Source of the DNA: Mycobacterium sp. 050128
GTDB lineage: Bacteria > Actinomycetota > Actinomycetes > Mycobacteriales > Mycobacteriaceae
DNA length: 64,000 bases
Reading direction: 5' to 3'
Assembly (NCBI RefSeq): GCF_036409155.1
Contig: NZ_JAZGLW010000004.1
Span: 62,001 to 126,000, forward strand
The notes beneath the pieces are model-generated. The model was not told the DNA's origin, made no database searches, and worked only from the letters and a program-made list of their open reading frames with translations. A program made the position numbers and the translations under genes. Every line of letters starts with the position of its first letter. Positions within the stretch are counted from its first letter, which is position 1. Below are positions 29,384 through 38,841 of the stretch, one piece after another.

Positions 29384-29886
29384 CCGTCGAGCGGTTTGAG
29401 CCGGACCGCGGTGGACCTCAGCAGGCCCAGCGGATCGACGTAGCCGGCGCCCGACGACGGCCCCCACATCGCTCCCCAATGCAGACAGGCCCCGCCGGCC
29501 GGGCAGCCGGGGTGCCCGGCGATCAGCTCGCCGATGACCGTTCGCGCGCTCACCTGCTGGCCGACTCGGACCGCGGCCCGGACCGGCTCGTAGCTGGTGT
29601 GCAGTCCGCCGGGGTGAGCCAGGGCGACCACCGGCCGTCCCGCCAGTAGTCCGGCGAACACCACGGTCGCGCTGCCGGCGGCGTACACCGGCTGACCTGC
29701 GCGTCCGGCCAGGTCCACGCCGCGGTGCCCGGGCTTCCAGTTGGGCGACGGCGCGTCGAAAGCCCGCACGACGGCCGGAGCCGGCCGCAGCGGCCAGTCC
29801 AGCCGGACCTGGGAAACGTCGGGGTCGGCGGTCGCCGGGATTGCGCTGATCAAGGTCATGCCCACGATCAGCGCCACCCACCGCAC
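29380..29886 (-). CDS. M23-family peptidase (Rv2891-like), exported
   Basis: A 168-residue protein with a signal peptide (about residues 1-20). Zinc ligands of the LytM fold are visible: His and Asp in GHRGVDLAG, and His in CLHWGAMW. Family members cut peptidoglycan cross-bridges or act as scaffolds. Single-domain, no LysM. It overlaps the xerC stop. Confidence 0.87.
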   Translation of the reverse strand: MRWVALIVGMTLISAIPATADPDVSQVRLDWPLRPAPAVVRAFDAPSPNWKPGHRGVDLAGRAGQPVYAAGSATVVFAGLLAGRPVVALAHPGGLHTSYEPVRAAVRVGQQVSARTVIGELIAGHPGCPAGGACLHWGAMWGPSSGAGYVDPLGLLRSTAVRLKPLDG

Positions 29887-30178
29887 CCCATGAGTTCAGC
29901 GTGGCGTCGACGACACGGCCACCCGCGTTTGCCCAATCTGTGTACGCGGGCAGCACTGTGGACACGTGCTGGAAAAACCACCAGCTGAGTCGGTGTAAAC
30001 TTCTCGTCGCAGCTCGTTCGCGGGCTGACTTCGCGCGTCTGCCTCGCGTCTCCCGTTCCACTAGGAGTTCGCAGCGCATGCCGGGCGGTCCCGTAACAGG
30101 GTCCGGCATCGCAGCAGGCGCTAGGGCCTGGCCTCACCCGATGCCAGGCGACAACCGACATAAAGGAATGGCATCACC
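29887..30178. other. Intergenic leader upstream of rpsB
   Basis: About 290 bases between divergent M23 and rpsB. TAAACT at 29996-30001 is a weak -10 candidate. A GGAATGG precedes the ATG. The leader could hold S2-type autoregulation, but I do not see a firm structure. Confidence 0.4.
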
Positions 30179-31021
30179 ATGGCCGTCGTGACCATGAAAC
30201 AGCTGCTTGACAGCGGCACCCACTTCGGGCATCAGACCCGTCGCTGGAATCCCAAGATGAAGCGGTTCATCTTCACCGACCGCAACGGCATCTACATCAT
30301 CGATCTGCAGCAGACGCTGACCTTCATCGACCAGGCGTACGAGTTCGTCAAGGAGACCGTCGCTCACGGTGGCAGCGTGCTGTTCGTCGGCACCAAGAAG
30401 CAGGCGCAGGAGTCCGTCGCCGCCGAAGCGACCCGCGTCGGCATGCCGTACGTGAACCAGCGCTGGCTGGGCGGCATGCTCACCAACTTCTCCACCGTGC
30501 ACAAGCGCCTGCAGCGCCTCAAGGAGCTCGAGGCGATGGAGCAGACCGGTGGCTTCGAGGGCCGCACCAAGAAGGAAATCTTGATGCTGACCCGCGAGAA
30601 GAACAAGCTGGAGCGCAGCCTCGGCGGTATCCGCGACATGGCGAAGGTGCCGTCGGCGATCTGGGTCGTCGACACCAACAAGGAGCATCTCGCGGTCGCG
30701 GAGGCTCGCAAGCTGAACATCCCGATCATCGCGATCCTGGACACCAACTGCGACCCCGACGAGGTCGACTACCCGATCCCGGGCAACGACGACGCGATCC
30801 GCTCGGCGGCGCTGCTGACCAAGGTGATCGCCTCCGCGGTCGCCGAGGGCCTGCAGGCGCGTGCCGGCGTCGGCCGCGGCGACGGCAAGCCCGAGGTGGA
30901 GTCCGCCGAGCCGCTCGCCGAGTGGGAGCAGGAGCTGCTCGCTTCGGCGACCACGACCGCGACCACCACAGCCACCACCGACGCCGCTGGAGCTGCAACC
31001 GAAACAACAGACCCCTCGTAG
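30179..31021 (+). CDS. rpsB: 30S ribosomal protein S2
   Basis: A 280-residue uS2. The N-terminal core starts [20 protein letters not shown] and includes [20 protein letters not shown]. The C-terminal tail is Ala/Thr-rich ([16 protein letters not shown]). It lies just before tsf as in most bacteria. Confidence 0.97.
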   Translation: MAVVTMKQLLDSGTHFGHQTRRWNPKMKRFIFTDRNGIYIIDLQQTLTFIDQAYEFVKETVAHGGSVLFVGTKKQAQESVAAEATRVGMPYVNQRWLGGMLTNFSTVHKRLQRLKELEAMEQTGGFEGRTKKEILMLTREKNKLERSLGGIRDMAKVPSAIWVVDTNKEHLAVAEARKLNIPIIAILDTNCDPDEVDYPIPGNDDAIRSAALLTKVIASAVAEGLQARAGVGRGDGKPEVESAEPLAEWEQELLASATTTATTTATTDAAGAATETTDPS

Positions 31022-31033
31022 GAAGGCTGACCA

Positions 31034-31870
31034 TTGGCGAACTTCACCGCTGCCGACGTCAAGCGTCTTCGTGAGCTCACCGGTGCCGGCATGCTCGACT
31101 GCAAGAACGCACTGGCCGAAAGCGACGGCGACTTCGACAAGGCCGTTGAGGCGCTCCGGATCAAGGGTGCCAAGGACGTCGGTAAGCGCGCCGAGCGTGC
31201 CACGGCCGAAGGTCTGGTCGCGGCCAAGGACGGCGCGCTGATCGAGCTGAACAGCGAGACCGACTTCGTCGCCAAGAACGCCGAGTTCCAGCAGCTGGCC
31301 GACGAAATCGTCGCCGCGGCAGCGCAATCCAAGTCGACCGACGTCGACGCGCTCAAGGCCGCTGTCATTCCTGGGGGAGGGGCGACGACTACGGTCGAGC
31401 AGGCCGTCGCCGACCTGTCCGCCAAGATCGGCGAAAAGCTGGAGCTGCGCCGGGCCGCCTTCTTCGACGGCACCGTGGAGACCTACCTGCACAAGCGTGC
31501 CGCGGACCTGCCGCCGGCCGTCGGCGTGCTGGTCGAATACACCGGCGCCGGTGCCAAAGAAGCCGAGGCCGCGCACGCCGTCGCGCTGCAGATCGCCGCG
31601 CTCAAGGCGCGCTACCTCACGCGCGAGGACGTGCCCGAGGACGTGGTGGCCAGCGAGCGGCGCATCGCCGAGGAGACCGCGAAAGAAGAAGGCAAGCCGG
31701 AGCAGGCGCTGCCCAAGATCGTCGAGGGCCGGCTGAACGGCTTCTTCAAGGACGCGGTGCTGCTCGAGCAGCCGTCGGTGTCCGACAACAAGAAGACCGT
31801 CAAGGCGCTGCTCGACGAGGCCGGCGTCACGGTGACCCGGTTCGTCCGCTTCGAGGTAGGCCAGGCCTAG
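31034..31870 (+). CDS. tsf: Elongation factor Ts
   Basis: Nucleotide exchange factor for EF-Tu. The 278-residue protein has the N-terminal UBA-like helix pair ([20 protein letters not shown]) and the TDFVAKN motif. The start is TTG at 31034 with AGGAAGG upstream. An insert near residues 113-117 (PGGGAT) is flexible. Confidence 0.96.
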   Translation: MANFTAADVKRLRELTGAGMLDCKNALAESDGDFDKAVEALRIKGAKDVGKRAERATAEGLVAAKDGALIELNSETDFVAKNAEFQQLADEIVAAAAQSKSTDVDALKAAVIPGGGATTTVEQAVADLSAKIGEKLELRRAAFFDGTVETYLHKRAADLPPAVGVLVEYTGAGAKEAEAAHAVALQIAALKARYLTREDVPEDVVASERRIAEETAKEEGKPEQALPKIVEGRLNGFFKDAVLLEQPSVSDNKKTVKALLDEAGVTVTRFVRFEVGQA

Positions 31871-31888
31871 CCGACAGACCCGAGCGGC

Positions 31889-31904
31889 TAGCGTCAGTGC
31901 TATG
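31889..31904 (+). promoter_or_regulatory. Probable leaderless promoter -10 of the amidase gene
   Basis: TAGCGT at 31889-31894, 7 bases before the ATG at 31902; no Shine-Dalgarno. An independent leaderless start from the preceding tsf gene is likely. Confidence 0.45.
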
Positions 31905-33320
31905 CGACGCGTGGACGCTTTCGGTGACGACGCCCTCGGCGATCTCGACGCTACCGGCGTGGCCGAGGCCATCCGGGCCGGCTGGGTTGGCAGAACCGAA
32001 GTGGTCGAGGCGGCGATCGCTCGCACCGAGGCGGTCAACCCTGCGCTGAACGGCTTGGCGTACAAGGCATTCGAGCAGGCACGGGCGACCGCGTCGGCCA
32101 ATCCCGCGAGTGATTCTGCCCGGTTTTTCGAAGGCGTCCCGACGTTCCTCAAGGACAACGTCGACGTCGCCGGGCAGCCGACGATGCGCGGTGCCGACGC
32201 GTGGGCCCCGCGCAATGCCGTCGCCGACGGCGAGTTCACCGAGGTGTATCTGGCCACCGGGCCGACGTCGCTGGGCAAGACGCAGATGTCGGAGTTCGGG
32301 TTCAGCGCGGCCGCCGAGCATCCCCGCCTGGGGCCGGTGCGCAACCCTTGGGACACCGACTACACGGCCGGGGCCTCCTCGTCGGGCTCGGGTGCGTTCG
32401 TCGCTGCCGGGGTGGTGCCGATCGCACACGCCAACGACGGTGGCGGCTCGATTCGAATTCCGGCCGCCTGCAACGGGATTGTCGGTCTCAAGCCGTCGCG
32501 CGGCCGGCTGCCGCTTGACGCGGAATTGCGCCGGATGCCGGTGGGCATCGTCGCAAACGGCGTGCTGAGCCGCTCCGTGCGCGACACCGCGGCGTTCTAT
32601 CGGGAAGCCGAACGCATCTGGCGCAACGCCAAGCTGGCGCCCATCGGGGACGTCACCGGGCCCGGCCGGCAGCGGTTGCGGATCGCGGTGGCCACCGGCT
32701 CGGTCCGGCGCGAGTGCGGCCCGGAAGTGCGGGAGCTGACCCTCAAGACCGCCGGGGTACTCGAAGAGCTGGGCCACCGCGTCGAACACATCGACCATCA
32801 CCCGGTGCCGGACAGCTTCGTCGACGACTTCATCTTGTACTGGGGATTTCTCGCGCTGATGCAGGTGCGCACCGGGCGGCGCGTGTTCGGCAACACCTTC
32901 GACCGCACCCGGCTGGACGCCTTGACGCTGGGCCTGGAGCGCCACACCGGCCGCAACCTGCACCGGCTGCCGGCGGTGATCATCCGGCTGCGCAGAATGC
33001 GGCGGCGCAGCGCCGAGTTCTACCAAACCTATGACGCCCTGCTCACCCCGACGCTCGCCGACCCGACGCCGCGCGTCGGTCACCTGGCACCCACCGAGTA
33101 CCAGCAGGTGATGGACCGGCTGATCGACTGGGTGGCATTCACGCCGCTGCAGAACGTCACCGGAGACCCGGCGATTTCATTGCCGCTGGCCCAATCCGCG
33201 GACGGAATGCCCGTCGGCATGATGTTCGCCGCCGACCTGGGGCAGGATGCGCTGCTGCTGGAACTGGCCTACGAACTCGAACAGGCGCGGCCGTGGGCCC
33301 GGATCCAAGCGGCCGGATAA
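31902..33320 (+). CDS. amiC: Amidase signature family enzyme (AmiC-like)
   Basis: A 472-residue amidase. The Ser-cisSer-Lys triad is visible: Lys in FLKDNVD, cis-Ser in GASSSGSGA and nucleophile Ser in GGGSIRIPA. The amide substrate is unknown. The ATG is used. Confidence 0.9.
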   Translation: MRRVDAFGDDALGDLDATGVAEAIRAGWVGRTEVVEAAIARTEAVNPALNGLAYKAFEQARATASANPASDSARFFEGVPTFLKDNVDVAGQPTMRGADAWAPRNAVADGEFTEVYLATGPTSLGKTQMSEFGFSAAAEHPRLGPVRNPWDTDYTAGASSSGSGAFVAAGVVPIAHANDGGGSIRIPAACNGIVGLKPSRGRLPLDAELRRMPVGIVANGVLSRSVRDTAAFYREAERIWRNAKLAPIGDVTGPGRQRLRIAVATGSVRRECGPEVRELTLKTAGVLEELGHRVEHIDHHPVPDSFVDDFILYWGFLALMQVRTGRRVFGNTFDRTRLDALTLGLERHTGRNLHRLPAVIIRLRRMRRRSAEFYQTYDALLTPTLADPTPRVGHLAPTEYQQVMDRLIDWVAFTPLQNVTGDPAISLPLAQSADGMPVGMMFAADLGQDALLLELAYELEQARPWARIQAAG

Positions 33321-33326
33321 CCGGCG

Positions 33327-33746
33327 TCAGTCGGACCCAAGCTTTTCCAGCATCCGCTTGAACTCGCGCTGCTGCGTCGCGGTCAGCTTGGCCAAGATGC
33401 GGTCATCGGCGTTGCGGACCGCGGCTTCCGCGCGTTTGAGCAGCGTGCGCCCCGAACTGGTCAGGGTGGCCGGCAGCGCACGCCCGGAGGACACCGACGT
33501 CGGCCGTTCCACCGCCTCAACCTCTTCCAGCCTGCGCAGCACCGTGTTCATCGCCTGCGGCGTGACGTTGGTGCTGCGGGACAGCTCGGCGCTGGACAGC
33601 CCGGGCGACATGGAAAGTATTCTCAGACAAACGAATTCGGGGAGCGTCAGGCCGAGCGGACGCAACACGGCCGAAACTTCGGGTCGCAGCACGGCTCCCA
33701 CCCGGTAGAGCAGGTAGCCGAGCGGAGCATCTTCTGTCGCACCCAC
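33327..33746 (-). CDS. MarR-family regulator (Rv2887-like)
   Basis: A 139-residue winged-helix protein. The DNA-binding part includes LTLPEFVCLRILSMSPGLSS, SRSTNVTPQAMNTVLRRLEE and the wing (SGRALPATLTSSG). GTG 33746 gives the same length and N-terminus as Rv2887 as I recall; the open frame to 33854 is not needed. In M. tuberculosis, loss of Rv2887 raises drug-tolerance through methyltransferase Rv0560c; the same wiring is not visible here. Confidence 0.9.
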   Translation of the reverse strand: MGATEDAPLGYLLYRVGAVLRPEVSAVLRPLGLTLPEFVCLRILSMSPGLSSAELSRSTNVTPQAMNTVLRRLEEVEAVERPTSVSSGRALPATLTSSGRTLLKRAEAAVRNADDRILAKLTATQQREFKRMLEKLGSD

Positions 33747-33947
33747 GTCAGCGATAGTGACATATCCGCGCGGCGGGTCGGCGTAAGCACGGCCAAAGAG
33801 GGGCGATGGCGCGGCGGCGAATACCAAGTAACACGTGCTTGAACGTCGCGTCAATTCGGTGCTCGCACCGCGCCGCGTCGTTTGGCGTGCGGACGTCGAC
33901 GGGTACCGCCATCTTCAGTGGCCAGACGCGAGAGCTAGGAGGTAACA
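33747..33947. other. Divergent intergenic region
   Basis: About 200 bases between the MarR gene and the MPT63-like gene. Both promoters should lie here, and a MarR site might too, but I see no clear inverted repeat. Confidence 0.35.
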
Positions 33948-34421
33948 ATGACATTCACCACCACGACAGTGAAAGCGGCCCTGTGCGCCGCGGGGATTGC
34001 CGGGGCGAGCATCTTCACCGCCGGCCCTGCCGGCGCCAACGTGCAGAGCTTTGGAGCGACCGAACAGGCCGTCGATGGCCCACTGATCACCGACTACACG
34101 GTGACCAATCTGCGGCCGAGCGACGCGGTTTTACCGGGATTCCGGCCCGCCGGACAGCTCTATCAAGCCGATGTGACGGCGAAGTCGGATGCCGGAACGG
34201 TCCAGCCGCAGATCTCTCGCTTCGCGGCCAGGGCCTTCAACGGCACGGTCTACCCGGTCCTCAACAAGGGACCGGTTCCCAACGGCCTCGATCCCAGCCC
34301 GATCGACCAAGGCCAACAGAGGACCGGCGAGCTGTACTTCGACGTGACCGGTCAGCGCCCGGTCGGCGTGGTGTACACCGATTACGACGACGATTTCCTC
34401 GTCTGGACGCGTCACGTTTAG
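33948..34421 (+). CDS. MPT63-like secreted protein (DUF1942), copy 1
   Basis: A 157-residue exported protein with a signal peptide to about residue 30 (GPAGAN). The mature part is an immunoglobulin-like beta-sandwich of the MPT63/DUF1942 family: LITDYTVTNLRPSDAVLPGF, LYQADVTAKSDAGTVQP, then GELYFDVTGQRP and FLVWTRHV. It is intact, with an AGGAGG site 5 bases before the ATG. A strong hairpin terminator follows. Function is unknown; MPT63 is an abundant secreted antigen. Confidence 0.85.
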   Translation: MTFTTTTVKAALCAAGIAGASIFTAGPAGANVQSFGATEQAVDGPLITDYTVTNLRPSDAVLPGFRPAGQLYQADVTAKSDAGTVQPQISRFAARAFNGTVYPVLNKGPVPNGLDPSPIDQGQQRTGELYFDVTGQRPVGVVYTDYDDDFLVWTRHV

Positions 34422-34447
34422 CCTGCTCGAGCCGCGAATTCGCAACG

Positions 34448-34480
34448 AAGTTCCCCGCGCCATTTACGCGCGGGGAACTT
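34448..34480 (+). terminator. Terminator after MPT63-like copy 1
   Basis: A perfect 13-base stem (34448-34460 and 34468-34480) with a 7-base loop CATTTAC. No long T-run follows, as is common in mycobacteria. It lies 26 bases after the stop. Confidence 0.8.
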
Positions 34481-34719
34481 TCGTCTGGGTGGTAGAACTC
34501 GACCGTGGCATTTGGGGCTGAATTTATCTTTTGAGGTGTGTGCGCATTCTGTGGCGAATTGATTTGTGCTGACGAGCGACGGTGTTTCTGCATTTCAGCG
34601 CCCTGATGTTTGGGGCTGGCGGGGATTGGCTATGCGGCAATGGTGCGGCGATAACCCGTGCCGGGGGGAAATCATCGCAGGCAAACAATGGTAACGATTG
34701 GACTGAGAGGTATTTAGCA
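34481..34719. other. Intergenic region with no gene
   Basis: About 240 bases between the two MPT63-like genes. It is locally AT-richer than its surroundings. GAGAGG precedes the ATG of copy 2. A promoter must lie here, but no clear hexamer pair stands out. Confidence 0.4.
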
Positions 34720-35289
34720 ATGAAGTTCACTTCTAATGCTATGAAATCGGTGATCGGAGCCGCCGGTATTGCTGCTGTCAGCGCTTTCACCGCGGCGACG
34801 GCGGCTGCGGCGCCCAACATCCAGGGCTTCGGCACCAGCCAGCAGCTCGTCGCTGGGCCGCTGATCACCAACTACACGGTGAGCAACCTGCAGCCGAGCA
34901 ATGTGGCGATTCCGGGCTACACGCCGAAGGGCACGCTGTACCAGGCGGACGTCACGGCCCGGTCGGATGGCGGGCTGGTCACCCCGATGGTGAACGACTT
35001 CGTCGCCCGTGGGCCCAACGGCCAGAACTACCGGGTGATCGACAAGGTCGGGGCACCGGGCAGCCTGAACCCGGCGCCGATCCCGCAGGGCAGCGAGTCG
35101 ACCGGCACGCTGTACTTCGACGTGACCGGCGCACCGCCGAACGGCGTCGTCTACAACGAGGGCACCCAGGACATCCTGATCTGGACGTCGAACGTTCAGG
35201 GTGGCTCGGAGCCGGGTGCGGCACCGAACACCACCCCGGCACCGGGTCAGCTCCCGGCCCCGGCGCCGAACGCGCGCGCGAACACCTAA
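34720..35289 (+). CDS. MPT63-like secreted protein (DUF1942), copy 2, with Pro-rich tail
   Basis: A 189-residue paralogue of copy 1: signal peptide to about residue 32 (TAAAAP), then LITNYTVSNLQPSNVAIPGY, LYQADVTARSDGGLVTPMV and TLYFDVTGAPPNGVVYNEG. It adds about 30 residues of Pro/Ala/Asn-rich tail (EPGAAPNTTPAPGQLPAP) that copy 1 lacks, possibly a wall-spanning or sugar-bearing extension. ATG 34720 has GAGAGG upstream. It is followed by its own terminator. Confidence 0.85.
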   Translation: MKFTSNAMKSVIGAAGIAAVSAFTAATAAAAPNIQGFGTSQQLVAGPLITNYTVSNLQPSNVAIPGYTPKGTLYQADVTARSDGGLVTPMVNDFVARGPNGQNYRVIDKVGAPGSLNPAPIPQGSESTGTLYFDVTGAPPNGVVYNEGTQDILIWTSNVQGGSEPGAAPNTTPAPGQLPAPAPNARANT

Positions 35290-35314
35290 GCCCCGGCTGG
35301 GGCCTAGTTGCTGA

Positions 35315-35353
35315 AGAACTCCCCGCGCCACACACCGTGGCGCGGGGAGTTCT
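35315..35353 (+). terminator. Terminator after MPT63-like copy 2
   Basis: A perfect 17-base stem (35315-35331 and 35337-35353) with a 5-base loop ACACC. The stem shares the core CCCCGCGC with the terminator after copy 1, consistent with gene-plus-terminator duplication. Confidence 0.8.
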
Positions 35354-35432
35354 GCGTGGATAGCGGATTGCCCAGGTTTTTCGCCGGGTAATTCACCGAA
35401 TTACCTGCGGCTCAACGGGGTACACGGCAGAA

Positions 35433-36371
35433 ATGGGTTACACAGATCACCGCCCGGCCGCGGTACGCGAACAAGCTCAAGAGCATGCCGAACAGGCCCG
35501 CGAGGCGATGGAGGAAAAGCGCGACGCTCAGCGCGGTGGATTGAGCGGCTGGGTGGCGCAGCGGGCCGCACAGTGGGATCTGCGCGGCCAAGACGAATCC
35601 ACGCTGCAACGCCAGAAGTTCGCTTGGAACCTGTTGGTCGACTACTGGTTTCGGATGGAGATCGACGGCTGGGAGAACATCCCCGAGCAGCCCCCGGCGC
35701 TCCTGGTCGGAATTCACTCCGGCGCACCGTTCGTCTGGGATGCGTGGACGGTCGGCCTGCAATGGTGGCGGCGCTTCGGCCCGGACCGCACGTTGCATGG
35801 CACCGCCCACGACGCGTTGATGGCGATCCCGCTCTTCGGTCGTTACTTCCGGTCGATGGGTGTGCTTCCGGCCGCCCCCGACGCCATCGCCACCGCGCTG
35901 GCCGAGGGCCGAGACGTGGCGCTATGGCCTGGCGGAGAAGTGGATTCGCTGCGGCCCTGGGTCGAACGTGACCGCGCCAACCTGGCTGGGCGCAAAGGCT
36001 TCGTGAAGATGGCGATTCGCGCCGGCGTGCCGATAGTGCCGATCGCCACGGTCGGCGGCGCGGACGCGATGCCGGTGCTGATCCGCGGTGACCGGCTGTC
36101 CAAGGCGTTGCGACTCGACCGACTGTTGCGGCTCAAGGTCTTTCCGGTGGCGGTCTCGCTGCCGTGGGGTATCGCGCCGGCCGCGCTTCCGCAGTTGCCG
36201 TTGCCCGCCAAGATCAGGACGCGGTTCATGCCGGCGGTGCAGCTGGATCACGATCCCGCGCGTGCCGAGGACGACGATTACGTCGACGCAAAGTACCGGG
36301 AGGTCCAAGACGGCATCCAGCAGGGTATGGACGCGCTGGCCCGCAAGCGTGCGCTACCGCTGTTCGGGTGA
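35433..36371 (+). CDS. LPLAT/DGAT2-like acyltransferase
   Basis: A 312-residue protein of the lysophospholipid acyltransferase superfamily. The catalytic His-containing block is IHSGAPFVWD (H to D spacing larger than HX4D), followed by FGRYFRSMGVLPAAP and LWPGGEVDS, which stands in for the glycine-rich FPEG/FPGG block. GVPIVPIATVGG is motif IV-like. The N-terminal 35 residues are a charged coiled-coil-like helix (EQAQEHAEQAREAMEEKRD). Acyl acceptor unknown. No transmembrane segment is obvious. Confidence 0.8.
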   Translation: MGYTDHRPAAVREQAQEHAEQAREAMEEKRDAQRGGLSGWVAQRAAQWDLRGQDESTLQRQKFAWNLLVDYWFRMEIDGWENIPEQPPALLVGIHSGAPFVWDAWTVGLQWWRRFGPDRTLHGTAHDALMAIPLFGRYFRSMGVLPAAPDAIATALAEGRDVALWPGGEVDSLRPWVERDRANLAGRKGFVKMAIRAGVPIVPIATVGGADAMPVLIRGDRLSKALRLDRLLRLKVFPVAVSLPWGIAPAALPQLPLPAKIRTRFMPAVQLDHDPARAEDDDYVDAKYREVQDGIQQGMDALARKRALPLFG

Positions 36372-36401
36372 GATTCGAAAGTGATTGAACCGCAACGCGA
36401 G

Positions 36402-37127
36402 TCAGTGGTGACTGCGGCCGTTGAGGTCCGGGCTCGCAGCGGCGTCGTTGACGATCCACTGCGGATGCGGTGGCGTCACCGCCATGTAACCCACGCCGCG
36501 CACGGTGTCGACCATCGATTCATGTTCGGGCCCCAGCTTTGCGCGTAGCCGTCGCACGTGAACGTCAACGGTGCGGACGCGGCCGTTGGCGTCGTAGCCC
36601 CACACCTCGTGCATCAGCCGGGTGCGGCTGAACGCCCGACCGGCATGTTGCACAAGGAAATTCAGCAATCTGAATTCGGTAACCGTCAGGCTGAGATCCC
36701 GGCCGCACAGGGATGCGGTAAAACTCGCCGGGTGCAGGATGAGGTCACCAAACTTCAAGCAGCCGTCCACCGCGCTGCGGCGTCGCTTGATCGCCAGGCG
36801 CAATCGCGCCTCGAGCTCGTCGACGCCGGTGGCCGGCAACATCACATCGTCGATGCGCCAGTCCACGTCCACCGACGCGAAGTGCGCGGGGGCGACGACG
36901 GCCACCACCGCGATGGCCGGCGTGCTGGCCGTAAGGCCGCGGCAAGCGCTGCGGGCCGCCGCCAAGTCGGTGCGTGCATCGATGATCGCCACGTCAGCGC
37001 TGTCGTGATGTCTGTCGAGCTGGTCGGAGAGGGACGCGCGACGGATCGTTTGTGTCAACGATTCGAGAGTGGGTAATGCCGATGCGAAATCGTCGGCATT
37101 GGAAAGCAGTAGCACATCCAAAGACAT
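36402..37127 (-). CDS. GlnR-like orphan response regulator (Rv2884-like)
   Basis: A 241-residue protein with an N-terminal receiver-like domain and a C-terminal OmpR-type winged helix (LTVTEFRLLNFLVQHAGRAFSR, HEVWGYD, RTVDVHVRRLRAKLGPEHE, TVRGVGYMAV). The receiver keeps an Asp in AIIDARTDL but lacks the full acidic pocket, as in the nitrogen regulator GlnR, which it resembles strongly. No sensor kinase is adjacent. ATG 37127 is preferred over TTG 37133. It is probably a GlnR paralogue. Confidence 0.85.
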   Translation of the reverse strand: MSLDVLLLSNADDFASALPTLESLTQTIRRASLSDQLDRHHDSADVAIIDARTDLAAARSACRGLTASTPAIAVVAVVAPAHFASVDVDWRIDDVMLPATGVDELEARLRLAIKRRRSAVDGCLKFGDLILHPASFTASLCGRDLSLTVTEFRLLNFLVQHAGRAFSRTRLMHEVWGYDANGRVRTVDVHVRRLRAKLGPEHESMVDTVRGVGYMAVTPPHPQWIVNDAAASPDLNGRSHH

Positions 37128-37330
37128 CTCCAAACCTCATGAGGGTCTGTCGTCGCCCCCGACCGCTTCGGCACCTCAGGGAGATGTCCGCCAGCGCAGC
37201 GCTGAGTACCCCATTCGGGAGTTAACTATGCCTTCTTTTTTGCTCATGGTCGCGCGATTGCGCGTTGAAGTGGGCGGTTACTGGAGGTGGTTCTGCCCTG
37301 GATGGGACCACAACAGCCCCGAAAGTCGAC

Positions 37331-37360
37331 GGGTCCGGCCCGTCAAAACGGGCCGGACCC
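37331..37360 (-). terminator. Terminator after the CsbD-like gene
   Basis: A perfect 13-base stem (37331-37343 and 37348-37360) with a 4-base loop CAAA, 14 bases downstream of the CsbD-like stop on the minus strand. On that strand it also sits upstream of the GlnR-like gene. Confidence 0.8.
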
Positions 37361-37374
37361 ATCCTTCAAACAAG

Positions 37375-37614
37375 CTATTGGTTGGCCTTCTGGCGCTGCT
37401 CGGCTACCTCCGCGGCGCCGCGTGCGGCCTCGGCTTCGGCTTCCTTCTTGGCCGCGTCACGCTGGGCCTCCGCCTTGTCCTGCTGGGCCTGGCCTTCGCG
37501 GGTGAGGTCGTCGCGGCCGGCCAGCGCGCCGGCGGCCTCCTTGACCTTGCCCTTGACGTCTTCCACGACGCCCTTGACGGCTTCCGCGGGTCCAGAGTTT
37601 TCGTTGTCCGCCAT
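37375..37614 (-). CDS. CsbD-like small hydrophilic protein
   Basis: A 79-residue, Lys/Glu/Ala-rich, helical protein with the CsbD-family opening ENSGPAEAVKGVVEDVKGKV. The second half is heptad-like (QAQQDKAEAQRDAAKKEAEA). Members are stress-induced; mycobacterial ones are called microaggregate-binding proteins. An AGGAGG site lies 8 bases before the ATG. Confidence 0.8.
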   Translation of the reverse strand: MADNENSGPAEAVKGVVEDVKGKVKEAAGALAGRDDLTREGQAQQDKAEAQRDAAKKEAEAEAARGAAEVAEQRQKANQ

Positions 37615-37989
37615 GAATTAATTCCTCCTCAGGGGCGTTCCAGGGATCAGCGACTGATGCACTCGTGCGAGCGGCTACCGATCGCTTCCGGCATACGGCG
37701 TGTTCGGCCCTGCTTTTCAAGACCGCAGATTTCCCCACCGCGTTGATGCGGATTCCCAGGCCGTCGCGAGCTCAAACATTCGACGCCGGAAGCAAAGTCG
37801 CGACGGCGTCGCATCCGGGCGTGACCTGCGCCGACGGCTCACGGCCGCGGCGTGGCTCGCCGTCCGCGCAAATAATCCACCCCGCTGGCGCCAGATTGTG
37901 CTGCGATGGGGCAGGATGTGAACTGCCGTTCCGGGTGGGGGGTCACCGTGCCGCCAAGCCTGGGATGGCACTGTCATGCGAGGAGTCTG
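37615..37989. other. Divergent intergenic region before pyrH
   Basis: About 375 bases without a credible gene; short open frames here have no matching codon pattern. It holds the promoters of the CsbD-like gene (minus) and pyrH (plus); no firm hexamers are seen. A strong AGGAG lies 4 bases before the pyrH ATG. Confidence 0.5.
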
Positions 37990-38775
37990 ATGACGCAGCC
38001 CGAGCCCACCAGCACTAACGGCGTGCCGACATCGTCATCCGACGACGGACCACCCTGCAGCCAGCCGCGCGCCAAGTATTCGCGTGTGTTGCTCAAGCTG
38101 GGCGGCGAGATGTTCGGCGGCGGCCAGGTCGGGCTGGATCCCGATGTGGTGGCGCAGGTAGCCCGCCAGATCGCCGAGGTGGTCCGCGACGGCGTACAGG
38201 TCGCCGTCGTGATCGGTGGCGGCAACTTCTTCCGGGGTGCGCAACTACAGCAGCGCGGTATGGAGCGCGCCCGCTCGGACTACATGGGCATGCTCGGCAC
38301 CGTGATGAACAGCCTTGCGCTGCAAGACTTCCTGCAGAAGGAAGGCATCGACACCCGCGTTCAGACCGCGATCACGATGGGCCAGGTCGCCGAGCCCTAC
38401 ATCCCGCTGCGGGCCGTCCGTCATCTGGAGAAGGGCCGCGTGGTCATCTTCGGCGCCGGCATGGGGCTGCCATACTTCTCCACGGACACCACGGCCGCGC
38501 AGCGCGCGCTGGAGATCGGCGCCGACGTGGTCCTGATGGCCAAGGCGGTCGATGGCGTGTTCACCGAGGATCCGCGGGTGAATCCCGACGCGGAGTTGCT
38601 CACCGCCATCAGCCACCGGGAAGTCATCGACCGGGGGCTGCGGGTGGCCGATGCCACCGCGTTCAGCCTCTGTATGGACAATGGCATGCCGATCCTGGTG
38701 TTCAACCTGCTGACTAGCGGCAATATCGCGCGGGCGGTCGCTGGTGAGAAGATCGGAACGCTAGTCACCACTTGA
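37990..38775 (+). CDS. pyrH: Uridylate kinase PyrH
   Basis: Phosphorylates UMP to UDP for RNA and nucleotide-sugar synthesis; hexameric and allosteric. The 261-residue protein has [12 protein letters not shown], the [10 protein letters not shown] loop, [17 protein letters not shown] and [13 protein letters not shown]. An N-terminal Ser/Pro-rich extension of about 30 residues is mycobacterial. ATG 37990 with AGGAG. It begins pyrH-frr-cdsA-rlmN. Confidence 0.97.
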   Translation: MTQPEPTSTNGVPTSSSDDGPPCSQPRAKYSRVLLKLGGEMFGGGQVGLDPDVVAQVARQIAEVVRDGVQVAVVIGGGNFFRGAQLQQRGMERARSDYMGMLGTVMNSLALQDFLQKEGIDTRVQTAITMGQVAEPYIPLRAVRHLEKGRVVIFGAGMGLPYFSTDTTAAQRALEIGADVVLMAKAVDGVFTEDPRVNPDAELLTAISHREVIDRGLRVADATAFSLCMDNGMPILVFNLLTSGNIARAVAGEKIGTLVTT

Positions 38776-38841
38776 GGGGAAGACGCAGATGATCCGCGAC
38801 TGCGACGATGCAGACCGCAGCGATGAAGAGGAGTGGCGCAG

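Noticed and set aside
27260..30109. 949-residue minus-strand open frame
   Set aside because: It runs antisense to lactate oxidase and xerC, which have intact motifs, so it is a shadow.
37700..37921. 73-residue open frame before pyrH
   Set aside because: No ribosome site, Arg-rich composition and no recognisable motif.
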